From assembly GCA_031273075.1 (NCBI GenBank), contig JAISSM010000008.1, forward strand, positions 1-19,640: a stretch of 19,640 bases of DNA, in the 5' to 3' direction. Of the stretch, positions 8,543-14,807 are shown one piece after another. The stretch is from Rickettsiales bacterium. GTDB lineage: Bacteria; Pseudomonadota; Alphaproteobacteria; Rs-D84. The translations under genes and the position numbers were made by a program. Numbering within the stretch: the stretch's first letter is position 1; every line of letters starts with the position of its first letter. The notes under the pieces were generated by a model, which had not been told where the DNA came from, ran no database searches, and worked only from the letters and a program-made list of their open reading frames with translations.

Positions 8543-8571
8543 TTTAGACCAGTTCATTAAAATTGTCTAAA
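8543..8571. repeat. Spaced inverted repeat TTTAGAC/GTCTAAA
   Basis: TTTAGAC (8543-8549) and its exact complement GTCTAAA (8565-8571) are separated by 15 nt of AT-rich sequence. The pair lies roughly 80 nt upstream of the efflux promoter and beside the terminator of the lipoprotein gene. It could be a regulator site or chance; there is no further support. Confidence 0.3.
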
Positions 8572-8575
8572 TACG

Positions 8576-8601
8576 AAAAGTCGTTATTTCTAACGACTTT
8601 T
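8576..8601 (-). terminator. Rho-independent terminator after lipoprotein gene
   Basis: A perfect 11 bp stem (AAAAGTCGTTA and TAACGACTTTT) with a 4 nt loop starts 5 nt past the lipoprotein stop. On the minus strand it is followed by TTTT, so it likely ends that transcript before the efflux operon promoter. The T-rich flank on the plus strand would let it work both ways. Confidence 0.75.
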
Positions 8602-8605
8602 TCTT

Positions 8606-9046
8606 TTATTCTTTGCACAATTCAACGGCATAAAGTTCATCAAAGTTCATATTGTTAAAATCTCCACAAACAAGACGCAGGTCGCACTTCGTATCATGTT
8701 TTATAAGAATATTAGCAAAGCAATATTCTTGTCCAGATTTTACATACGGATTACGTTCGGCGTTTATTTTTTGTATTTCAAATGGACTAACCGATAAAAA
8801 CTTTGCAGTTTTTGTTTTTTGATATATTGCTTTCAGTCTTGCTGTTGCTTCAACTGGAATAATCATGTCGCCGCGTGGCCCGCTTTTTATTATTGGATTG
8901 ACAGCCCTACTAGAATTAGGACCTGTCGGCACACTCTTAGATACTTCCGCTTTAACAGTTTCATAATCTTCAACAGTTGTTTCTATTTTTGGTCTATCAC
9001 AAGCACCCAGTACTAAAACTGTTAAAAATAACGATAATCTTTTCAT
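8606..9046 (-). CDS. Small orphan lipoprotein
   Basis: This 146 aa protein has a classic lipoprotein signal: a Lys-Arg start, a hydrophobic stretch (4-15) and lipobox L-G-A-C with Cys16 as the lipidation site. I do not recognise the mature domain. It holds four further cysteines (109, 121, 127, 144), enough for two disulfides, within the C-terminal 40 residues; residues 20-60 look flexible. A GGGGAAAA Shine-Dalgarno-like sequence precedes the ATG. The gene stands alone with its own likely promoter and terminator, and its AT-rich composition differs from its neighbours. An outer- or inner-membrane-anchored periplasmic role is likely; function is unknown. Confidence 0.8.
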   Translation of the reverse strand: MKRLSLFLTVLVLGACDRPKIETTVEDYETVKAEVSKSVPTGPNSSRAVNPIIKSGPRGDMIIPVEATARLKAIYQKTKTAKFLSVSPFEIQKINAERNPYVKSGQEYCFANILIKHDTKCDLRLVCGDFNNMNFDELYAVELCKE

Positions 9047-9072
9047 AATTTTCCCCTGTTTAAGTTAGTCGA

Positions 9073-9101
9073 ATTTTAACATAAAAACCACAATTCTACA
9101 A
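9073..9101 (-). promoter_or_regulatory. Possible promoter of lipoprotein gene
   Basis: On the minus strand TTGTAG (9101-9096), a 17 nt spacer and TAAAAT (9078-9073) resemble a sigma70 promoter, with a leader of about 20 nt that includes GGGGAAAA. The -35 match is weak and the region is AT-rich, so chance matches are expected. Confidence 0.4.
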
Positions 9102-9234
9102 GTGTTGTGTGGCCTTAAACCACGCGAGATAATGATTCAGATATTTTGTAGAAACTCTATTGAAACTATATAAAAATCTCTTAAATCCTGAATGATAACA
9201 TGAAAAAAAGCGCACATTAAGTATACTAGTACAT

Positions 9235-10284
9235 TTATGATAGATTGACGTTATGATTTCCTAAAACCGTGTCCGCGATGCGTTTCGCCGCATCGTTCGG
9301 AGCATACGCCAGGTCGGCCATTTGCTTCAATCTTTCAGGATTCCAAAGCAGGCCGCTTAATGTTTTGGCCAGCATATCGGCGTCGAGGGCCGTTTGTTCT
9401 ATCACGATCCCGCCCCCGTTTTTCGAAAACGCCTTCGCGTTCGCCAATTGGTCCGGGTTTATATTCAACGGGACTATCAAAGCCGGAACGCCGACCGCCC
9501 TAAGCTCCGCCAATGTCGCCGCCCCGCCGCGGCATATCACCAAGGACGCCTCCGACAATTCCGTTGCGACGTCCCGTATGAACGAAAGCACGTTGTTTTT
9601 TACGCCAAGTTTTGCGTAGATTTTCCGGGTCTTTTCGATATTTTCGGGTCTTGTTTGGTGGACGACGAAGAGTTTCTTTTTCAACAACGACACCGCGTCC
9701 GGCACGACCCTGTCCAAAATAGACGCGCCCAGGCTTCCCCCCATTACAAGCAGTCTTGGTTCCGGCTTCGGCATCGGGTTCGGGCGCGCCTTCAATATTT
9801 CCTTTCTGACCGGAAGTCCCGTATAGGCGCCGTATTCGAGCGGAAAGCTTGTCATTAATGTTTTGACGAACGGCATCGCGAATTTGTTGGCGCGGCCGAT
9901 CACCGCGTTCTGTTCGTGCAGAAACGTCGGTACGCGCCAAATTCGTCCGGCGATCAAGACCGGGACGGACGAATAGCCGCCGAACGCGACTATCTTCGCC
10001 GGCCTTTGAAATATGAATCCGATCAAAAGCGCCACGGTCGATATTCCGATTTTGAAAAGCGACGTGATTTGGAATATCACGTTTTTCGCGCCGACGCCGG
10101 ACGCCCACACGCGTGATACGCGATATGTGATAGGCGATATATGTTTCTTTCCCCGCGCGTCCGTAGACACCGTGACATTATATCCGCGCGACATCAATTC
10201 GTCCGCGACGGCCAGCGCCGGAAATATGTGTCCGGCCGTTCCGCCCGTCGCAATCCATATAAACCCTTTTCTTTTCCCTGTCAT
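9235..10284 (-). CDS. murG: UDP-GlcNAc transferase MurG (lipid II synthesis)
   Basis: MurG adds GlcNAc from UDP-GlcNAc to lipid I to make lipid II on the inner face of the cytoplasmic membrane. The 349 aa protein has the family motifs: G-G-T-A-G-H (14-19), F-G-G-Y-S-S (101-106), H-E-Q-N (123-126), G-G-S-L-G-A (182-187) and R-G-G-A-A-T-L-A-E-L (252-261) in the UDP-GlcNAc site. The ATG at 10284 overlaps the ftsW stop as ATGA, which is why it is preferred; a GTG five codons upstream (10299) is possible. It is the last gene of the envelope run; no clear terminator follows. Confidence 0.96.
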   Translation of the reverse strand: MTGKRKGFIWIATGGTAGHIFPALAVADELMSRGYNVTVSTDARGKKHISPITYRVSRVWASGVGAKNVIFQITSLFKIGISTVALLIGFIFQRPAKIVAFGGYSSVPVLIAGRIWRVPTFLHEQNAVIGRANKFAMPFVKTLMTSFPLEYGAYTGLPVRKEILKARPNPMPKPEPRLLVMGGSLGASILDRVVPDAVSLLKKKLFVVHQTRPENIEKTRKIYAKLGVKNNVLSFIRDVATELSEASLVICRGGAATLAELRAVGVPALIVPLNINPDQLANAKAFSKNGGGIVIEQTALDADMLAKTLSGLLWNPERLKQMADLAYAPNDAAKRIADTVLGNHNVNLS

Positions 10285-11366
10285 TTCGATGCGCCCCACT
10301 TGTCGATTCTAGCCAATGCGAGAACGATTGCAAATAAAAAACAAAAGCTTAACAGCGACGATCCGCCGTACGATATGAACGGCAGGGTCGTTCCTTTCAT
10401 AAAAAGCCCCAACGCCGTCGCCGTGTTCATTATCACATGAAGCGCGAACAAGACGGCCGCACCGAAAATCACGAGCGACGAAAATTCGTCCCTGTTCTCG
10501 TACGCCCTTTTGAACAGCAGCAAAAACAGCCACAGCATCGCCGCCAGCATTGCCGCCGCCAGCACCGCACCCCACATTTCCGCGATCCCGGCGAACACGA
10601 AGTCGTTATTCGCCATTGGAACGCGCGAAAACAGAAAACTTTCCTCTCCCCTTCCCCAAAGTCCGCCGTTCTTTATAGCGTCCAGCGACCGGTTGACCTG
10701 GTACGGATCCGTCAGATTCAATATCCTTGTGCGAAAGTGCGGGTGCATCAGGGACGCCGCGGCCGCGGCCGCCCCTATGCCTGAAAACGCGAGCATGTAT
10801 TTCATTTTAGCGCCCGCCCAAAACAGCATCGCGCCGAACAGCATTATATATATGAACATATTGCCCAAGTCCGGATGAAAGAACATCGCCGCAAGAAGAG
10901 CCGTGAAAATGGCGGCGTACGCCGGCCACCAGCCGCTTTCCCAGAGCGACCCGTCCCCTATAAAATCATTCGCGGATTTTCGTTTAAGGGTCGTGAGAAA
11001 CCACGCGGTCAAAACGATGAACGCCGGCTTCAAAAGGTCCGCGGGCATAAATGAAAAACCGAATACGAACGCCCAGCGCCTAGATTGGTTGATAATGTGC
11101 GGCGAGAGGTATGTCATCGCAAAGAGGACGGCGCATATTCCGAGCAGGATCCAAGAAAGCGCGATCAAGTATTGTTTCGGCATCATCGGGACAATGAAAA
11201 AAATCAGCGCGCCCGCGGCGTAAAACAAAAGTATTTTGTCGAATATGTGTATCGAATGTAGGCCGGTCAAAAGGCCCACGAAAGAAAACGCGGCCACGAA
11301 ACCGAGGATCCACCAATCGATCTGGTGCCACCAGTTGGTCAGGATCGAACGTTCGCTTCGCTTCAT
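10281..11366 (-). CDS. ftsW: SEDS peptidoglycan glycosyltransferase FtsW
   Basis: FtsW polymerises lipid II at the division septum together with a class B PBP. The 361 aa protein is almost entirely transmembrane helices and carries SEDS signatures: H-P-D-L-G (164-168), M-A-N-N-D-F-V-F-A with the presumed catalytic Asp255, and T-L-P-F-I-S-Y-G-G-S-S (327-337). Position between mraY and murG favours FtsW over RodA. The ATG at 11366 overlaps the mraY stop (ATGA); an in-frame upstream start at 11447 would lie deep inside mraY. murD, often found between mraY and ftsW, is absent. Confidence 0.94.
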   Translation of the reverse strand: MKRSERSILTNWWHQIDWWILGFVAAFSFVGLLTGLHSIHIFDKILLFYAAGALIFFIVPMMPKQYLIALSWILLGICAVLFAMTYLSPHIINQSRRWAFVFGFSFMPADLLKPAFIVLTAWFLTTLKRKSANDFIGDGSLWESGWWPAYAAIFTALLAAMFFHPDLGNMFIYIMLFGAMLFWAGAKMKYMLAFSGIGAAAAAASLMHPHFRTRILNLTDPYQVNRSLDAIKNGGLWGRGEESFLFSRVPMANNDFVFAGIAEMWGAVLAAAMLAAMLWLFLLLFKRAYENRDEFSSLVIFGAAVLFALHVIMNTATALGLFMKGTTLPFISYGGSSLLSFCFLFAIVLALARIDKWGASK

Positions 11367-12409
11367 AATTTCAGCAGCGCCACGGCAAGGCCGGAGAATA
11401 TGATCGACGCGATGAAAAAGCGGTCGGTTATTTTCGTTTCCGCCCATCCTTTCATTTCAAGGTGGTGATGCAGCGGGGCCATCAAAAACGGCGGGTTGGC
11501 TTTCGTTCCGGAAAATCTGTAATACATCATTTGAATAAACGCCGTGGTCAGTATTATAACCATCATGAACGCCGCGACACCCATGATAATTTCCGCCTTG
11601 ATCAAAAGGGCGGACGCGCCCAAAAATCCCCCGAGCGCAAGCGATCCAACGTCGCCGGAAAAGACCGCCGCGGGTTTCGCGTTAAACCATAAAAAGGCCA
11701 GCAGCGCCCCAAACAGCGCCCCGAACAGAGGGAACAGCGCCGCCGTTTCCGGCATAAACAAAAGGTTCGGCATGAATCCCGTTCTTGTGACCCCTATCAG
11801 CGCGACCGTCATCGCCGCCATGGGCCCCAAGTATATTTTGACCAGCACGCCGTCCAATCCGTCCGTCAGGTTCGCCGCGTTCGCAGTTCCGACAATCACA
11901 AGATACGACCACGCGAAGTAAAATATCCCGAGAGGCAAAATTATTCCGAACGGAAGAACCACCGACAGGGGAGGAAGCCCCACCGGCATCGTCGCGTCTA
12001 TCATGAACGCCAGGGCGATCGCCAGAACGCCGCCGGCGAAAAGCCGCCCGCGCGCCGTCAATCCGGAATACGAGTTCCCACGCGTGACTTTATAGAAGTC
12101 GTCCACAAATCCTAAAAATCCGAATCCGACCAGCGCTATCAATGGTATCCACGACACCATGTTCCCCCAATCCATAAATAACAGCGACGAGGCAAGTATC
12201 GCCGGGATGAATATAAGGCCGCCCATTGTCGGCGTTCCCTGTTTCTCCATGTGCGACGCCACGCCGTCCGTTCGAATCGGCTGGCCCCGGCGCTGCCACT
12301 CCTTAAGCCAGGGTATAAGGATTTTCCCAAGGATCAGAGTCAATATGAACGCCGTCGCAAACGCGAATGAAAACGTAAGGCTGTTTTTATATAGCAAACT
12401 GAAAAACAT
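11363..12409 (-). CDS. mraY: Phospho-MurNAc-pentapeptide transferase MraY
   Basis: MraY transfers phospho-MurNAc-pentapeptide from the UDP precursor to undecaprenyl phosphate, making lipid I in the inner membrane. The 348 aa protein has about ten membrane segments and the active-site features: G-T-P-T-M-G-G (58-64), the Asp pair D103-D104, N-A-A-N-L-T-D-G-L-D-G (177-187), Asp253 in S-G-D-V-G, and the His cluster 314-316 in P-L-H-H-H-L-E. The ATG has an AAGGAT Shine-Dalgarno sequence in the 11 nt gap after the upstream cysteine-rich gene, so it is likely on the same transcript. It overlaps ftsW by 4 nt. Confidence 0.97.
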   Translation of the reverse strand: MFFSLLYKNSLTFSFAFATAFILTLILGKILIPWLKEWQRRGQPIRTDGVASHMEKQGTPTMGGLIFIPAILASSLLFMDWGNMVSWIPLIALVGFGFLGFVDDFYKVTRGNSYSGLTARGRLFAGGVLAIALAFMIDATMPVGLPPLSVVLPFGIILPLGIFYFAWSYLVIVGTANAANLTDGLDGVLVKIYLGPMAAMTVALIGVTRTGFMPNLLFMPETAALFPLFGALFGALLAFLWFNAKPAAVFSGDVGSLALGGFLGASALLIKAEIIMGVAAFMMVIILTTAFIQMMYYRFSGTKANPPFLMAPLHHHLEMKGWAETKITDRFFIASIIFSGLAVALLKL

Positions 12410-12420
12410 AACATATCCTT

Positions 12421-14742
12421 TTAACTGTTGTTAGTTTTGGCGCATTGGCCGTTGCTTGGCGTGAATCCCGCATTACATTGGCAATGTTTGGTTACAATCC
12501 CGCCGTCGGCAGTATTCACATTCCCCGTGCTTTCCGTCCATATTGAATTCGCCGGGCAGTAATTTGCTTCCAATACGCACTGACCGCTTGACACCACATA
12601 GCCCGGGTGGCATATGCAATTGGAATTGACATATCCCGTTATGTCTGTGGCGGTGCTTCCATTAACAGGCGCCGTCGATCCGCTTGCGCCGTTTTGACGC
12701 GGGCAAGAGTTAAGGTCGGCGGAGACGGTGGGGGCGTCGGGGATGGGGTTGGGGTTAGCGACGGCGCATTGGAATTGGGTCCATGTGGAATTCGCCGGGC
12801 AAAGCATCGCCTGATAGAACATTTCGGACAATTTGTCTATGCATGTGTTCGCGGAATTCGGCATAGTCTTCGGACAGTTCACTTCGTCGCCGGAGAACAC
12901 CGCGTACGCGCAGGACAACGCCACGTTGCGGCACGCGCCCATAAGTATCGGCTTTAATGTCGTCGGCGAAAGGTTCATTCCGCCGCTGTACGAATTTACC
13001 TGAGTAAGCTGGGAATTATAGCACGCGGACACGTCGTGTATGCAAGTTCCCGCATATTCCGAAATAATGCTGGACTGCGCCCCGCGGATCTGGGTCATGA
13101 CGCGTTCGATGTACGATTTGACGATCGTATTGTTTTCAACGTAGCGGCCGCTGGAATTATAAGTGTACTGGCGGCATTTGTCCAAGACCGGACGGCAGAA
13201 TCCCGACAGGACTTTCCCGCCCCCGTCCGATTTCCCGATTTTGCCCAAAAGGTACGCGATAATGCATTTGCCGTCCCCTTCGCACGACTGGGGAACGGTC
13301 GTGACGGACCAGTCATACGAATCAAGCTGAGAGTTGTCATAGTTCCGCATATAGTCCTGTATTTTCACGACGTCGCCGCCCGGAATCACCGCGCCGCTTT
13401 CGTTTATCGCCGTTTTGGTCGGGTCCAGGCACTTATAATAATTGCCCCCGCAGACCATGTCGTCCTTCATGCAAGAGTCAAGCGCGCTTACGCAGCCTTT
13501 CGCGTCGTAGAGGTTGTGGTTTTCCAAGACGGTCAGGCGCGCCGTTTGAAGCATCTGCGTCGCCGCCCGGACATTCGATTTCACGTTGTCGGTCGCTTTT
13601 TTAAGGCCGGATTCGTAATTTATGCACGCCTTGTCGATTTCGATGTCGTACTGTCCGGTTATGATTCCCTGGTCGGCTTTTTTCGGCGCGCACCGCGCAA
13701 GTATCGCGGTGCATTTCTTTTTCGCGGCGCCGTAAAGCTCCGTTCCGCGCATGTTCGCGAAACTGTCGTTGCCGCCGAATATGCTGTTGATATCAAATCC
13801 GCCGCCGCCCGAGAAATCCAATTCGAATTTCATGATCGAATTGCCGCCGTTCGTGTTTACGTCCCCGGCCGGGGATCGTATGATTTTCTCTATTTCCTCC
13901 AACATTCTGCGCGACTGGGTGCGGTCGTCCATGGAACTTAAAACCATTTCGGCCTCCGTTTCCTTCATTATGGAACGCACTTCGTCCGCGGACAGTCCGA
14001 TATAGCGGATCTGGTTCGCCACCTTATTCAATTCCTCGTTCGCGCTTTGAAGAGATTCCTCCGCGCGTTTGTATTGCGACAGGCGGCCGGAGCACGAGCA
14101 TTGTTTTTGGTTTTGGTCAAGGACGTTGCAAAACTGATTGAGGCAGTCGAAGTACGAAGCGCTGCACGCCGCGAGGTCTTCGGACGAACTTGGCGCTTCC
14201 AAAGGAGTCGTGTCCGCCGCAAACGGATTGTCGGTCGCGGCCCGGGCGCGGCGCGTCGTCGTTTTGCGGTCGGATCCGTCGCCGATATTCGATCCGGTCA
14301 TGGTGTTCGTTCGGCCTATCACGGCGCGACCGCCAACCTCCGCCGTAGACGGGCGCAGGCCGAGTGAGTTCATGCGCGTGGTCGTTCCCGACGGCGCGAT
14401 CGCGCCCGACGCGGCGCTTCGTTGTATGGATGCACGACTTGGCTGGGCGTCTGTGTTTGCGGGTTGAATTTGTCTTGTCGCGGCCGCGCGTGCCGGTGTC
14501 GGGCGGGTCGGCGCAGTCGTCGGCGCATCTTCATTCGCATCAGTTTCATTATTGTTGGCGATCTGCGGTGTTATTATAGTTTGGATCGCCGCCGTGCGCG
14601 ACGCCCTTGATTCCGAGGCTGAGGCTGTTCTTTGGATTTGGGTCGGTTCGGACGTCGGAACGCCCCTTGTCGGACGCAAGGCGTCGTCCGCGAAAGACGC
14701 AGTGCAAAACACGGCCGTAAAAAGCGCAATTATACGTTTCAA
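12421..14742 (-). CDS. Exported cysteine-rich protein with EGF-like C-terminus
   Basis: I do not recognise this 773 aa protein as a known family. It has a signal peptide (1-18, ending S-F-A), a basic Arg/Ala/Thr/Ser-rich tail to about residue 185, and a cysteine-rich body with 32 cysteines after the signal. Cys193, 200, 205, 215 and 217 form C-x6-C-x4-C-x9-C-x-C-x-G-R, followed by a helix containing L-Q-S-A-N-E-E-L. The same block with identical spacing occurs in the neighbour at 14808-16871, as do A-R-L-T-V-L (401-406) with Cys417 and a Cys567/Cys574 block. C-x6-C pairs recur eight times. The C-terminus has EGF-like motifs C-x-C-x2-G-[YF]-x4-G-Q-C (709-722, 754-767). The start is a TTG, the only plausible one that keeps the signal peptide. 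It probably sits disulfide-bonded in the periplasm or at the surface. Confidence 0.88.
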   Translation of the reverse strand: MKRIIALFTAVFCTASFADDALRPTRGVPTSEPTQIQRTASASESRASRTAAIQTIITPQIANNNETDANEDAPTTAPTRPTPARAAATRQIQPANTDAQPSRASIQRSAASGAIAPSGTTTRMNSLGLRPSTAEVGGRAVIGRTNTMTGSNIGDGSDRKTTTRRARAATDNPFAADTTPLEAPSSSEDLAACSASYFDCLNQFCNVLDQNQKQCSCSGRLSQYKRAEESLQSANEELNKVANQIRYIGLSADEVRSIMKETEAEMVLSSMDDRTQSRRMLEEIEKIIRSPAGDVNTNGGNSIMKFELDFSGGGGFDINSIFGGNDSFANMRGTELYGAAKKKCTAILARCAPKKADQGIITGQYDIEIDKACINYESGLKKATDNVKSNVRAATQMLQTARLTVLENHNLYDAKGCVSALDSCMKDDMVCGGNYYKCLDPTKTAINESGAVIPGGDVVKIQDYMRNYDNSQLDSYDWSVTTVPQSCEGDGKCIIAYLLGKIGKSDGGGKVLSGFCRPVLDKCRQYTYNSSGRYVENNTIVKSYIERVMTQIRGAQSSIISEYAGTCIHDVSACYNSQLTQVNSYSGGMNLSPTTLKPILMGACRNVALSCAYAVFSGDEVNCPKTMPNSANTCIDKLSEMFYQAMLCPANSTWTQFQCAVANPNPIPDAPTVSADLNSCPRQNGASGSTAPVNGSTATDITGYVNSNCICHPGYVVSSGQCVLEANYCPANSIWTESTGNVNTADGGIVTKHCQCNAGFTPSNGQCAKTNNS

Positions 14743-14754
14743 TTGTTTGTCGTA

Positions 14755-14760
14755 ATTATA
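14755..14760 (-). promoter_or_regulatory. Extended -10 promoter of second cysteine-rich gene
   Basis: The minus strand reads TGATATAAT, a perfect TATAAT with an extended TG motif, but only a weak -35. Transcription would start near 14748, about 6 nt before the TTG start at 14742, leaving no room for a ribosome-binding site. The gene could also be read through from the upstream paralogue, as no terminator is seen in the 65 nt gap. Confidence 0.5.
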
Positions 14761-14807
14761 TCATATTTGATTGGTTGTCGGAACTATATTATATGCGCGG
14801 AGGATGG

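Larger units (their letters stand above)
8515..9234. other. AT-rich island
   Basis: Base use changes sharply here: the DNA is clearly more AT-rich than the genes on either side, including within the lipoprotein gene (many AAA, ATA, TTA and AAT codons). It contains the lipoprotein gene, its likely promoter and terminator, and about 190 nt of non-coding AT-rich DNA (9047-9234). No recombinase, integration-site repeat or tRNA was seen at the edges. Recent acquisition is an inference from composition only. Confidence 0.6.

Noticed and set aside
9146..9174. Plus-strand promoter-like TTGTAG-17 nt-TATAAA in the AT-rich gap
   Set aside because: No plus-strand gene follows; the only nearby frame has six codons. 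AT-rich DNA gives such matches by chance.
14767..14795. Plus-strand TTGATT-17 nt-TATATG between the two cysteine-rich genes
   Set aside because: It would transcribe antisense to the upstream paralogue and no supported gene lies there; overlap with the AT-rich minus-strand promoter explains it.
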